64,000 nucleotides of DNA from contig NZ_JASXSI010000016.1 in assembly GCF_030315685.1 (NCBI RefSeq), positions 62,001 to 126,000 of the forward strand, read 5' to 3'. The DNA comes from Gordonia sp. ABSL11-1. Lineage in GTDB: Bacteria; Actinomycetota; Actinomycetes; Mycobacteriales; Mycobacteriaceae. Shown one piece after another: positions 8,530 to 17,395 of this stretch. Position numbers and translations under genes: made by a program. Below the pieces are notes generated by a model. It ran no database searches, was not told where the DNA came from, and worked only from the letters and a program-made list of their open reading frames with translations. The stretch's first letter is position 1; every line of letters begins with the position of its first letter.

Positions 8530-9399
8530 CTACCCGAACCATCGCTCGAGCACCCGAGCGACCCCGTGGTCGTTGTTGCCGACGGTGACCTCGTCGGCTG
8601 CGGCGAGCGCTGCCGGATGGCCGTGCGACATCGCGACGCCATGGCCGGCCCAGGCCAGCATCTCGACGTCGTTGGGCATGTCACCGAACGCGATCGACGC
8701 CGTGTCGGTCAGGCCGGCGAGTCCGATCAGCGTCTGCAGGCCCGACGCCTTGTGTGTGTCGGGGAGCGACAGCTCGATGAGGCCGTTGTCGGTGGAGAAC
8801 GTGATCTGGGCGAGGTCGCCGACGGCGTCCTTCAGGCGTGCCGCCATCTCGTCGCTGCGCATGTCCGGTTGCCGGACAAGCAGTTTCACCGCGGGTTCGG
8901 CGTACACCTCGTCGTCGCCGACCTCGATGTGGTCGGGGTTCAACCACGCGTGCCGGTATCCGGAGGTCGCGACGAACGGCGGGGTCGCGGCGTCGTAGGC
9001 GGACTCGCCGACACGTTCCGCGGCGATTCCGCAGCCCGGGATCCGCGCGTACGCCCGCTCGACGAGCTTCTCGAGGACGTCCGGCGCGAGCGTCGCGGCC
9101 GACAGGACACGGTCGTGCGCGACGTCGTACAGGATGGCGCCGTTCGCGCACACCGCATATCGCACGTGCGCGGGCGTGTCGTCGAACTGATCGCTGATCT
9201 CGGCGATCCAGCGTGGCGGCCGTCCCGTCGCGAGGATGAACTCGGCCCCGGACGCGATGGCCGACCCGATGACGTCGATGGTGCGTCGCGACACGCGGTT
9301 CTCGTCGTCGATCAGGGTGCCGTCGACGTCCGATGCGATCAGGGTCGGTGGCCCGAATTCGATTGCTGCCGAATCCGACACGGACGGAGTAGGTGTCAC
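8530..9399 (-). CDS. Cof-type HAD phosphatase (Rv3813c-like)
   Basis: A 289-residue cytoplasmic phosphatase of the Cof subfamily. HAD motif I is ASDVDGTLID with the nucleophilic aspartate near residue 23; motif II is the threonine in LATGRP; motifs III/IV are the lysine region and FGDMPNDVEML. A C2-type cap domain occupies the middle. Substrates in this family are sugar or nucleotide phosphates; the exact one is unknown. The GTG at 9399 is chosen because it overlaps the upstream acyltransferase stop (GTGA, 9396-9399); a longer in-frame extension to 9708 is antisense-like noise. It is the last gene of a three-gene minus-strand unit with two PlsC-type acyltransferases. Confidence 0.9.
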   Translation of the reverse strand: MTPTPSVSDSAAIEFGPPTLIASDVDGTLIDDENRVSRRTIDVIGSAIASGAEFILATGRPPRWIAEISDQFDDTPAHVRYAVCANGAILYDVAHDRVLSAATLAPDVLEKLVERAYARIPGCGIAAERVGESAYDAATPPFVATSGYRHAWLNPDHIEVGDDEVYAEPAVKLLVRQPDMRSDEMAARLKDAVGDLAQITFSTDNGLIELSLPDTHKASGLQTLIGLAGLTDTASIAFGDMPNDVEMLAWAGHGVAMSHGHPAALAAADEVTVGNNDHGVARVLERWFG

Positions 9400-10169
9400 C
9401 GGCCACCCTGCTCCCTGGCTGCACGGGCCGCTGCCTTGCGAGCCGCCTCCTCGTCCTCGATCACGTGCGCCTCCTCGGGCGTCGGGGCCGAACCGCCGAG
9501 TCGGGACGGGACCCAGAACTCTCCGGCGGGATGCGGCCCGTAGTCGTCCTGCACCGTATGCAGCAGGGTGGTCATGGTCTCTCGCAGACGTGCTGTCGCC
9601 ACCTCCGGTGGCTCGTCGGCCGCGACGGCGAGCGGGGGTCCGTACCGGACCGCCACCGGCAGGCGACTCCGCCCGATGTTGCGGGCCCCGGTCTCGGTCT
9701 TCGTCCACTGCCGCTGGGCGCCCCAGACGATCGACGGCACGATCGGCACGCCGGACTCGGCGGCCATGCGGACCGCGCCCGTCTTGAACTCCTTCAGCTC
9801 GAAGCTCCGGCTGATCGTCGACTCCGGGTAGACCGCGACGATCTCGCCGTCGATCAGCTCCTCGACGGCGAGCCGGTAGGCGTCAGCCCCGGCGGACCGG
9901 TTCACCGGCACCGTCTTCGTGTGATTGACCAGGAAGCGCATGATCGCGATGTCCATCACCTCGGACTTGATCATGTAGCGCGTCCGACGACCGGCGCGGT
10001 ACAGGCCGAGTGCAGCGGGGACGAAATCGAGATAGCTGGTGTGGTTGACCGTCAGCACGGCCCCGCCGGTGCGCGGGATGTTCTCGAGCCCGGAGAAGCG
10101 CAGGTCGAGACCCTGAGCGCGTACGAGACCGTGCGCGATGATCTCGAGGGTCCGGTAGACCGGTTCCAT
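9396..10169 (-). CDS. 1-acylglycerol-3-phosphate acyltransferase-like (PlsC family)
   Basis: A 257-residue membrane-associated acyltransferase. The catalytic HxxxxD motif is NHTSYLD near residue 44; the phosphate-binding motif appears as YPESTISRSFE. No strong transmembrane helix, so probably a peripheral membrane enzyme transferring acyl groups to lysophospholipids or related envelope lipids. It is paralogous to the gene immediately upstream (same EFWVP/EYWVPxRLGGSAPT ending). The pair corresponds to tandem acyltransferases Rv3814c-Rv3816c in M. tuberculosis. It overlaps the phosphatase start by four bases. The acceptor lipid cannot be told from sequence. Confidence 0.9.
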   Translation of the reverse strand: MEPVYRTLEIIAHGLVRAQGLDLRFSGLENIPRTGGAVLTVNHTSYLDFVPAALGLYRAGRRTRYMIKSEVMDIAIMRFLVNHTKTVPVNRSAGADAYRLAVEELIDGEIVAVYPESTISRSFELKEFKTGAVRMAAESGVPIVPSIVWGAQRQWTKTETGARNIGRSRLPVAVRYGPPLAVAADEPPEVATARLRETMTTLLHTVQDDYGPHPAGEFWVPSRLGGSAPTPEEAHVIEDEEAARKAAARAAREQGGR

Positions 10170-10195
10170 GGTTGTCAGGGTAGCGGTGGCGCCGA

Positions 10196-10966
10196 TCAGG
10201 ACACGTCGCCGCCGGCGTCGCGCTCGGCACGCTTGGCGGCACGCGCTGCCTGCTCGTCGGCGTCGAGCCGGTTGGCCTCCTCCAGGGTCGGTGCCGACCC
10301 GCCGAGACGCGCCGGCACCCAGTACTCACCCTTCGGGTGCTCGCCATAGGCGTCCTGCAGTTCCAGCAGCTTCTCACCCATGACCTTGTGCAGGCGTGCG
10401 GTGATCTCGCCGGCCTCGCCGACCGGCTCGACCGGTTCGGCGACACCGATCAGGATTTTGACGTTGCTCCGCCCGAGATTCTTCGGGTGGCCCTTCGTCC
10501 AGACGCGTTGTGCACCCCAGATGACGGTCGGGATGATCGGCGCACCGGACTCGAGGGCCATGCGGGCCGCACCCGACTTGAACTCCTTCAGCTCGAAGCT
10601 GCGGCTGATGGTGGCCTCGGGGTAGACGCCGACGAGCTCGCCGCGTTTCAGATAGTCGACGGCCGAGCGATAGCTCTCGGCACCGCTGGACCGGTCGACC
10701 GGGATGTGTTTGAGCGCACGCATGATGGGCCCGGAGACCTTGCTGTCGAAAACCTCCTTCTTCGCCATGAACCGCACCTTGCGGCGGCCCTGGAGGAATG
10801 CCGGGATGCCGGCGTAGGTGAAGTCCATGTATCCCGTGTGGTTGATCGCGACCACACCGGGACCGTCCTTCGGCACGTTCTCGACGCCGGACACCTTGAA
10901 TTTCAGCCCCTCGGCCAGCCACAACAGGCGGGCGGTCGTGATCACGGTGTCGTAGACGGGTTCCAT
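10196..10966 (-). CDS. 1-acylglycerol-3-phosphate acyltransferase-like (PlsC family), paralogue
   Basis: A 256-residue PlsC-family enzyme with NHTGYMD as the catalytic motif and YPEATISRSFE as the second conserved block. It ends in a charged tail rich in Ala, Arg and Asp after GEYWVPARLGGSAPT. It is the first gene of the minus-strand trio; 26 bases separate it from the second acyltransferase. Close similarity along its length suggests local duplication. Probable role: phospholipid or triacylglycerol assembly. The ATG at 10966 is the family-typical start (MEPVYDTV versus MEPVYRTL in the paralogue). Confidence 0.9.
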   Translation of the reverse strand: MEPVYDTVITTARLLWLAEGLKFKVSGVENVPKDGPGVVAINHTGYMDFTYAGIPAFLQGRRKVRFMAKKEVFDSKVSGPIMRALKHIPVDRSSGAESYRSAVDYLKRGELVGVYPEATISRSFELKEFKSGAARMALESGAPIIPTVIWGAQRVWTKGHPKNLGRSNVKILIGVAEPVEPVGEAGEITARLHKVMGEKLLELQDAYGEHPKGEYWVPARLGGSAPTLEEANRLDADEQAARAAKRAERDAGGDVS

Positions 10967-11133
10967 GGAACGAGCTTAGCCAGGGCCGCAATCCGCGGAC
11001 CGAGCATGACGCCCGTCACGTGCCGGACCCGACGGACCTACGGCCCACGACACGACCGCGGCCCGGTCGTTAGATTGGTAGATCGAGAGCATCACCTGCG
11101 CAGCCCAGCGCACTGCCCACGAAAGGCCCATCC

Positions 11134-12711
11134 GTGCAGATCACCAGCGTAGGACACGCCGGCTTCCACATCCAGACGAGCGCCGGTTCCATCCTCTGCG
11201 ACCCCTGGGTGAACCCTGCGTACTTCGCCTCCTGGGTGCCGTTCCCGGACAACTCCGAGCTGGACTGGAAGACCCTCGGCGACTGCGACTACCTGTACGT
11301 CTCCCATCTGCACCGCGATCATTTCGACGAGCGGAACCTGCTGGAGAACGTCAACAAGGACGCCACCGTCCTGCTCCCCGACTACCCGGTGCCGGACCTC
11401 AAGCGCGAACTCGAGCGTCTCGGCTTCCACACCTTCGTGGAGACCGAGGACTCGGTGAAGACGACGGTCTCCGGTCCTCGGGGGTCGCTGGAGGTGATGA
11501 TCATCGCGTTGCGCGCCCCCGCCGACGGACCGATCGGCGACAGCGGTCTCATCGTCTCCGACGGCGAGACGACCGTGTTCAACATGAACGACGCCCGTCC
11601 GATCGACCTCGACGTCGTCGACGAGGCGTTCGGTCATGTCGACGTCCACCTTCTCCAGTACTCGGGCGCGATCTGGTACCCGATGGTCTACGACATCCCA
11701 CGCAAGTCGAAGGCGAACTTCGCGGCGCAGAAACGTCAGCGCGGCATGGACCGTGCGCGGTCCTACATCGAGCAGGTCGGTGCCACCTGGGTCGTCCCGT
11801 CGGCGGGTCCCCCGATGTTCCTCGACGACGACCTGTTCGGGCTCAACGACTTCGGGTCTGGCGACAACGCAGACGTCACCTCGATCTTCCCGGACCAGGA
11901 GACATTCCTGGAACAGATGCGTATCCACGGCACCGACGACGGCGAGAAGCATCGCGGGCTGATGATGGTGTCCGGGTCGGTCGCCGACTTCACCGGCCCG
12001 ACCCTCGACGAGGTCTCCCACCCATACGCGCCCCACGAGGTGTTCGGCGAGAACAAGCGGGCTTACCTCGAGCGGATGAAAGAGAAGTTCGCGCCGGTCA
12101 TCGCCGCCGACAAGGCCACCTGGGCCGCCGACGACGGGGAGCCCCTGCTCGAGCCGCTGCGCCAGGTGTTCGAGCCGATCATGGCGCAATCCGACCTCAT
12201 CTGCGACGGCATCGGTTATCCGGTCGGCCTCGTGATGGGCGATCAGACCGTCGTGCTCGACTTCCCCAACCGGATCGTCCGCGAACCGAAAGAGCGGGAG
12301 GGCAAGTACCGTTACGGTTTCCGGATAGCACCGGAGCTGGTGCGCACCGTGTTACGCGACAACGAGCCGGACTGGGTGAACACCATCTTCCTGTCCACCC
12401 GGTTCACCACGTGGCGGATCGGCGGCTACAACGAGTACCTCTACACCTTCTTCAAATGCCTGACCGATGAACGAATCGCCTACGCCGACGGCTGGTTCTC
12501 CGAGGCGCACGACGACTCGGCGTCGATCACCAAGGACGGCTGGGAGATCCAACGGCGCTGCCCGCATCTCAAGGCGGACCTGTCGAAGTTCGGTGTGATC
12601 GAGGGCGAGAAGCTGACATGCAATCTGCATGGCTGGCAATGGGATCTGCCGACCGGACGCTGCCTCACCTCCAAGGGGCACGAGTTGCGGGCCGAACGAC
12701 TCGACTCCTGA
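11134..12711 (+). CDS. MBL-fold hydrolase fused to a C-terminal Rieske [2Fe-2S] domain (Rv3818-like)
   Basis: A 525-residue two-domain protein. The N-terminal part is a UlaG-like metallo-beta-lactamase fold with SHLHRDHFD near residue 54 supplying metal ligands. The C-terminal 60 residues form a Rieske site: RCPHLKADL and CNLHGWQWD give the two Cys-His pairs. This arrangement resembles the CMP-Neu5Ac hydroxylase-like/Rv3818 family; the substrate is unknown but redox chemistry at a mononuclear or dinuclear metal site is likely. Translation starts at GTG 11134, preceded by GAAAGG. A TetR gene follows after 75 bases on the same strand and may be co-transcribed. Confidence 0.85.
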   Translation: MQITSVGHAGFHIQTSAGSILCDPWVNPAYFASWVPFPDNSELDWKTLGDCDYLYVSHLHRDHFDERNLLENVNKDATVLLPDYPVPDLKRELERLGFHTFVETEDSVKTTVSGPRGSLEVMIIALRAPADGPIGDSGLIVSDGETTVFNMNDARPIDLDVVDEAFGHVDVHLLQYSGAIWYPMVYDIPRKSKANFAAQKRQRGMDRARSYIEQVGATWVVPSAGPPMFLDDDLFGLNDFGSGDNADVTSIFPDQETFLEQMRIHGTDDGEKHRGLMMVSGSVADFTGPTLDEVSHPYAPHEVFGENKRAYLERMKEKFAPVIAADKATWAADDGEPLLEPLRQVFEPIMAQSDLICDGIGYPVGLVMGDQTVVLDFPNRIVREPKEREGKYRYGFRIAPELVRTVLRDNEPDWVNTIFLSTRFTTWRIGGYNEYLYTFFKCLTDERIAYADGWFSEAHDDSASITKDGWEIQRRCPHLKADLSKFGVIEGEKLTCNLHGWQWDLPTGRCLTSKGHELRAERLDS

Positions 12712-12786
12712 GCCAGGTGGCGCACGACGCAGCCGCCCACCTCAGGACCACCCGACAGCACACCTCCTAGAGACGCGAGACCCACA

Positions 12787-13428
12787 GTGGCGCAACGCTC
12801 TTACCGCGGCCAATCGGTGGCCGAACGCAGCGCCGAACGGCGCGAGCGGTTGATGACGGCAGCCTTGGAGGTGTTCGGCACACTCGGGTACGCCGGGGGC
12901 ACCGTCTCCGCGATCTGCTCGGCCGCCGGGCTGTCGCGGCGCCAGTTCTACGAATTGTTCGAGACCCGTGAAGATCTGCTCATCGCCGTCTACGACATGA
13001 TCCACCGCGAGGCGCGGGCCGCCGTGCTGGCCGCGTTCGCCTCGGTCGATCGGCCCGATCCGCCACTGGAGGAACGCGTCCGTCCCGCGGTGGCCGCCTT
13101 CTTCGACTCCGTCGCCGCCGATCCCCGCCGGATGCGCATCGCGTTCATCGAGGTCGGTGGGATCAGCACCCGCGTCGAGGCCCACCGGTTCGAGGCGCGA
13201 CGCGAGTGGATGACGTTCTTCTCGGCCGCCGCTTCCGAGTTCACCGACCTGCCGGACTCCGAGTTCGGTTTCGACTACGAGGCCATGATCGTCATCGGCG
13301 CGCTGACCGAGGCCGGCCATCTCTGGGCCAAGAGTGACCCCCGCCCGAACCGCGACACCGTGGTCTCGATGCTCATGAGCGTGATCCTCGCCCTCGCCGC
13401 CTCGCGGTCGCCCGCATCACGCGCCTGA
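12787..13428 (+). CDS. TetR-family transcriptional regulator
   Basis: A 213-residue one-component regulator. Residues 16-60 form the helix-turn-helix (LMTAALEVFGTLGYAGGTVS, then AGLSRRQFYELFETREDLL), and the rest is a helical ligand-binding domain. The GTG at 12787 gives the usual short N-terminal arm. It lies just after the MBL-Rieske gene, suggesting that it senses a substrate or product of that enzyme, though nothing in the sequence proves it. No clear operator palindrome was found in the 75-base gap. Confidence 0.9.
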   Translation: MAQRSYRGQSVAERSAERRERLMTAALEVFGTLGYAGGTVSAICSAAGLSRRQFYELFETREDLLIAVYDMIHREARAAVLAAFASVDRPDPPLEERVRPAVAAFFDSVAADPRRMRIAFIEVGGISTRVEAHRFEARREWMTFFSAAASEFTDLPDSEFGFDYEAMIVIGALTEAGHLWAKSDPRPNRDTVVSMLMSVILALAASRSPASRA

Positions 13429-13496
13429 CCGAGGTCCGTTCGTCGTACAAGTGACTGAACGCACGCCGAACGGTGCCGGCGACTCCCCGCATCGTT

Positions 13497-13541
13497 CCGG
13501 CTCTCCTGGCAAGCCGGCTCTCCTGGCAAGCCGGCTCTCTC
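13497..13541. repeat. 17-base tandem repeat (2.6 copies)
   Basis: CCGGCTCTCCTGGCAAG is repeated twice exactly (13497-13513 and 13514-13530) and a third partial copy, CCGGCTCTCTC, runs into the end of the minus-strand gene that stops at 13540. The repeat fills the gap between convergent genes. It could arise by slippage or be a remnant of a short mobile repeat. Confidence 0.8.
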
Positions 13542-14406
13542 AGCCCTGCGGCACCGCGGGTGAGGACGCCACGATCACCGCTCCTGCGACCGCCGCGATG
13601 AAGGCGATCATCGCCACCGGCATCCACCCCGATCGCGTCGCGTCACCGAGCAGCGCGATGCCGACGGCGCCGGGCACCACCGTCTCGCCGACGACGAGTG
13701 CCGCGGCCGCACCGTTCACCGAGCCGGTCTGCAGGGCGACCGTGAACAGATAGAACCCGCCGACACCACACACCACGACCGCATATGCGGCAGGGTCGGT
13801 GAGCAGCTCCCCCGGCGAGAACGGGTCGAGGCCGTGCACGATCCGTACCGCCACCGCCATCACCCCGAACACGATGCCCGCCAGGAGACCTGCGATCACC
13901 GCGATCCGCGCACCCGGCAGTTGCAGCATGGCCAGGCCACCGCCGATCAGTGCGGCACCGAGGACCAGCACTGTCCAGTGCAACCACGCGCCGTCATGAC
14001 CGTGTCCCTCGTCGGCCGAGACCAACCCCAGGACGATCAGCGCGACGACGACCACGCCTATCGCGATCCGGTCGATCGTCCGCAGCCGCACGTGCAGGAA
14101 CAGCGCGGCCAGCACCGCAGTCACCACGAGATTCGCGCTGACGATCGGTTGGGCGAGAAACAGCGGCAGCTCGCGCGCGGCGATCAGGTTGCCGACGAAG
14201 CCGAATCCGTCGAGCGCCATGCCCGCCAGGAACGAGACGGTCAGCATCGCGGTGATCGTCGACCGCAGAGTGGGCGCATGCGAGGCGCCCGGACCGTCGA
14301 TCCCGGTGGGCGGCTCGGCGACGCTCCGGGCACCGTGCGCCTGCAGGACGGACGCGGTGCCGTAGGCCAATGCCGCGACGACGGCGGCGATGATCCCGAT
14401 GAGCAT
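13540..14406 (-). CDS. DMT/EamA-like integral membrane transporter
   Basis: A 288-residue protein with about nine hydrophobic segments, opening MLIGIIAAVVAALAYGTASV and ending in a typical helix before SSPAVPQG. The pattern matches DMT-superfamily small-molecule exporters of the kind common in Mycobacteriales. It shares long identical stretches with the gene at 14704-15642 (for example ALQTGSVNGAAAALVVG), so the two are duplicates. It is transcribed divergently from the DUF1801 gene only 35 bases away. The transported compound is unknown. Confidence 0.8.
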   Translation of the reverse strand: MLIGIIAAVVAALAYGTASVLQAHGARSVAEPPTGIDGPGASHAPTLRSTITAMLTVSFLAGMALDGFGFVGNLIAARELPLFLAQPIVSANLVVTAVLAALFLHVRLRTIDRIAIGVVVVALIVLGLVSADEGHGHDGAWLHWTVLVLGAALIGGGLAMLQLPGARIAVIAGLLAGIVFGVMAVAVRIVHGLDPFSPGELLTDPAAYAVVVCGVGGFYLFTVALQTGSVNGAAAALVVGETVVPGAVGIALLGDATRSGWMPVAMIAFIAAVAGAVIVASSPAVPQG

Positions 14407-14441
14407 CGGTTCAGTATCGCGTGCCCGCTACGATTCGGGGC

Positions 14442-14720
14442 ATGAAACCCTCCGGCGGTGACGTCGACGGCCACCTCGCCGAGGTGTCCCCGGCCAAGCG
14501 GCAGCGCGACGCCGAGACCCTGGTCGAGATCCTGCGTGAGGTCTCCGGTCACGAGCCGCAACTCTGGGGCACGATCGTCGGCTTCGGCGCCTGTCACTAC
14601 CGGTATCCGACCGGCGCCGACGGGGATTCGCCGATCGTCGGTTTCGCGGCCCGCAAGTCGGCGACGACGATCTACCTGCTCGACGACATCGACGGCGCCC
14701 ACATCACCGTGACCGGGTGA
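14442..14720 (+). CDS. DUF1801 protein, apparently shortened
   Basis: A 92-residue member of the DUF1801/YdhG fold. Recognisable features are SPAKRQRDAETLVEILREV, then the ligand-pocket-like IVGFGACHYRYPTGADGD and GFAARKSATTIYLL. Family members usually continue 30-40 residues with a GKxCLYxK segment; here the protein stops after DDIDGAHITVTG. The last 17 bases overlap the convergent end of the second DMT-type gene, so the missing tail may have been lost when that copy arrived. Start at 14442 removes an unlikely 7-residue extension. Function of the fold is poorly known. Confidence 0.75.
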   Translation: MKPSGGDVDGHLAEVSPAKRQRDAETLVEILREVSGHEPQLWGTIVGFGACHYRYPTGADGDSPIVGFAARKSATTIYLLDDIDGAHITVTG

Positions 14721-15642
14721 CGTCCCGCGGCGGATGCCCGTAGCCGCGAGGCAGATTGGTGGCATCGGCCGACTCGACGGCGGTGACGGCTCCCGACGAC
14801 GCGAGCACCACTCCGCCGACGACCGCCGCGACGAACGCGACGATGGCCACGGGTCCCCACCCGGCGCGCGTGACGTCGCCGAGGAAGATGATGCCGACCG
14901 CGCCGGGCAGCACCGTCTGCCCGACGACCAGCGCGGCCGCCGCACCGTTGACCGATCCGGTCTGCAACGCGACGGTGAAGAGATAGAAACCACCGATCCC
15001 GCTGATCAGCAACGCGTAGAGCGCGGGGTCGGTGAACAGGGCCCCGGCGTCGAACGGGTCGAGTCCGTCGAGGATGCGCGAGGCGACCGCCATGACGCCG
15101 AACACCGCACCGGCGATCAACCCGGTGGCGGCGGCGAGATGTTTGTGGACCGTCCGCATGACGATCACGCCGACCCCGATGAGCGCCGGACCCGCGATGA
15201 GCACGGCCCATCGCATCCACGGGTCGTTCTCGACGCCTTCTCGCCCGGCCGACACAGCGAGAAGCACGAGCGAGGCCACCACGACGGTGCCCGCGATCCA
15301 GTCCCGCGGCTTCAACGAGACGTGCAGGACGACCATCGCCAGTAGCGCCGTCGCGACGAGGCGGGCCGAGATGATGGTCTGCGACAAGAACAACGGGATC
15401 AGCCGCGCCGACAGGATCGTCGACACGAAACCGACGATGTCGAAGACGAACCCGACCAGGAACGGCACGGTCAGCATCGTCGCGAGGGTCGACCGCAGCG
15501 ACGGATGGGCCTTCGACGACCGGCGCCGCTCCTCGCGGACCGCCGCCCGTTGCGCGACCTGATCGGCCCCGAGTGCCTGCAGTACTGCGGCGGCGGCGAA
15601 TGCGAACGAGCCGATCACCGCGATGACGATTCCCGCGGTCAT
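14704..15642 (-). CDS. DMT/EamA-like integral membrane transporter, paralogue
   Basis: A 312-residue membrane protein with the same helix pattern as the 13540-14406 gene and shared blocks such as LFTVALQTGSVNGAAAALVVG followed by LPGAVGI. It has a longer hydrophilic C-terminal tail (SADATNLPRGYGHPPRDVTRSR) than its paralogue. It follows serS on the same strand with a 13-base gap, so it is probably co-transcribed with it. Substrate unknown. The differing ends of the two copies suggest an old duplication. Confidence 0.8.
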   Translation of the reverse strand: MTAGIVIAVIGSFAFAAAAVLQALGADQVAQRAAVREERRRSSKAHPSLRSTLATMLTVPFLVGFVFDIVGFVSTILSARLIPLFLSQTIISARLVATALLAMVVLHVSLKPRDWIAGTVVVASLVLLAVSAGREGVENDPWMRWAVLIAGPALIGVGVIVMRTVHKHLAAATGLIAGAVFGVMAVASRILDGLDPFDAGALFTDPALYALLISGIGGFYLFTVALQTGSVNGAAAALVVGQTVLPGAVGIIFLGDVTRAGWGPVAIVAFVAAVVGGVVLASSGAVTAVESADATNLPRGYGHPPRDVTRSR

Positions 15643-15655
15643 GGTCGGTGCGGGA

Positions 15656-16912
15656 TCACTTCGGCGTGAGGTGGTCGGTCCCCACGAACCGCGCGAGCTC
15701 GGGCGGCAGGATCACCGAACCGTCGGGCTGCTGGTGGTTCTCGAGGATGGCCACGATCCACCGTGTCGTCGCGAGCGTGCCGTTCAGGGTGGCCGCGACC
15801 TGCGGTTTGCCGTGCTCGTCCCGGTACCGGATGGACAGTCGCCGGGCCTGGAAGGTCGTGCAGTTCGACGTCGAGGTCAGCTCGCGATAGGTGTTCTGTG
15901 TCGGGACCCAGGCCTCGCAGTCGAACTTGCGGGCCGCCGACGACCCGAGGTCGCCACCCGCGACGTCGATGACCCGATAGGGGACGTCGATCGCGGCGAG
16001 CATCTCCTTCTCCCACGCCAGCAGCTTCTGGTGTTCGGAGGCGGCGTCCTCGGGCTTGCAGTAGATGAAGCCCTCGACCTTGTCGAACTGGTGCACCCGG
16101 ATGATGCCGCGGGTGTCCTTGCCGTAGCTGCCGGCCTCGCGCCGGAAGCAACTCGACCAGCCGGCATAGCGTTTGGGTCCGTCGGCCAGATCGATGATCT
16201 CGTCCGAGTGATAGCCGGCCAGCGGCACCTCGGAGGTGCCGACGAGGTAGAGGTCGTCGTCTTCGAGGTGATAGATCTCGTCGGCGTGCGCGCCCAGGAA
16301 TCCGGTGCCGCCCATGATCTCCGGACGTACGAGCACCGGCGGGATCATCAGCGTGAAGCCGTTGGCGACGGCCTTCTGGGCCGCCATGTTCAGCAGGCCG
16401 AGCTGCAGCAGCGCGCCCTGTCCGGTCAGGAAGTAGAAGCGCGAGCCGGACACCTTGGCGCCGCGTTCCATGTCGAGGAGGCCGAGCGACTCGCCGAGTT
16501 CGAGATGATCTTTCGGATCGGCGATCTCCGGTGGCGTGCCCACGTGATCGAGCACGACGTAATCGTCCTCGCCGCCGGCCGGAGCACCGTCCTGCACCAG
16601 ATTGGAGATGGCCCGATGCGCCTCCGTGGCCGCCTCGTCGGCGGCGGACTGTCGCGCGACGGCCGCCTTCACCTGCTCGGCGAGTTCCTTGCCCTGCGCG
16701 AGCAGCGCGGTCTTCTCCTCGCCCTGCGCCTTGCCGACCTGTTTGCCCAACGCCTTCTGTTCGGATCGGAGGCGGTCGGCGTCGACGATGGCGGCCCGGC
16801 GCGCGGAGTCCGCGTCGAGCAGCGCATCGACCAACCCGGGATCCTCTCCCCGCGTCCGCTGCGATGCACGCACGAGGTCAGGGCTCTCACGCAGAATCTT
16901 GAGGTCGATCAC
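15656..16912 (-). CDS. serS: Seryl-tRNA synthetase
   Basis: A 418-residue class II aminoacyl-tRNA synthetase that charges tRNA-Ser. The N-terminal coiled-coil arm (residues about 25-110) is rich in Ala, Glu and Lys. Motif 2 is visible as [20 protein letters not shown], and motif 3 as [19 protein letters not shown], the form seen in mycobacteria instead of the more common GSGLAVGR. Start is GTG at 16912. The ankyrin gene upstream on the same strand ends 10 bases before it; the DMT-type gene follows closely. Full length for the family. Confidence 0.97.
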   Translation of the reverse strand: MIDLKILRESPDLVRASQRTRGEDPGLVDALLDADSARRAAIVDADRLRSEQKALGKQVGKAQGEEKTALLAQGKELAEQVKAAVARQSAADEAATEAHRAISNLVQDGAPAGGEDDYVVLDHVGTPPEIADPKDHLELGESLGLLDMERGAKVSGSRFYFLTGQGALLQLGLLNMAAQKAVANGFTLMIPPVLVRPEIMGGTGFLGAHADEIYHLEDDDLYLVGTSEVPLAGYHSDEIIDLADGPKRYAGWSSCFRREAGSYGKDTRGIIRVHQFDKVEGFIYCKPEDAASEHQKLLAWEKEMLAAIDVPYRVIDVAGGDLGSSAARKFDCEAWVPTQNTYRELTSTSNCTTFQARRLSIRYRDEHGKPQVAATLNGTLATTRWIVAILENHQQPDGSVILPPELARFVGTDHLTPK

Positions 16913-16922
16913 GTCTGAAACC

Positions 16923-17339
16923 CTACTGGAGGCCGGGTTGCCAGAACCGCACGTAGTCGGCGCGACCGAACATCTGCGCCGCGTCGTGCGCCGACGGCGT
17001 GCCCGCGTACGGATCGGCGCCGCCGTGCACCAGCGCCTCGACGACGTCGTCGAAACCCTTGAACACCGCCCCCGCCAACGGTGTCTGCCCCTTGTCGTTG
17101 GCCAGGTCCACCTGGGCTCCGGCCTCGAGCAGCACGGCCACCGTCGGCGCCGACCCGTGGTACGCGGCGAGCATCAGCAGGGAGTCGCCGGACTGGTTGC
17201 GCAGGTCCGCGGGCACGCCGGCACCCAGATAGGCGCGCAACGTCTCGGCGTCGCCGGCGCGGGCCATGTCGAACAGCCGGCCGGCGAGTTCGGCGATGTC
17301 GTCGGGGACCCCGCGCGGCTGCTCCTCGTCGGTCACCAC
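16923..17339 (-). CDS. Ankyrin-repeat protein
   Basis: A protein of about 138 residues with three ankyrin repeats: [20 protein letters not shown], then [31 protein letters not shown], then [30 protein letters not shown] (given here in broken pieces of the repeat). It is likely a cytoplasmic interaction module. The start is uncertain: tandem GTG codons at 17339 and 17336 leave room for a promoter before the divergent gene at 17396, while an ATG at 17384 would leave only 11 bases. It ends 10 bases before serS and may share its transcript. Confidence 0.75.
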   Translation of the reverse strand: MVTDEEQPRGVPDDIAELAGRLFDMARAGDAETLRAYLGAGVPADLRNQSGDSLLMLAAYHGSAPTVAVLLEAGAQVDLANDKGQTPLAGAVFKGFDDVVEALVHGGADPYAGTPSAHDAAQMFGRADYVRFWQPGLQ

Positions 17340-17395
17340 CGCGAGTGTAGGCGGGCGGTACTGCTGCCACGTCGGAGCAGGCATGATGGATCCCG

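Noticed and set aside
13497..13541. CRISPR array
   Set aside because: Repeats are directly contiguous without spacers and no cas genes are nearby.
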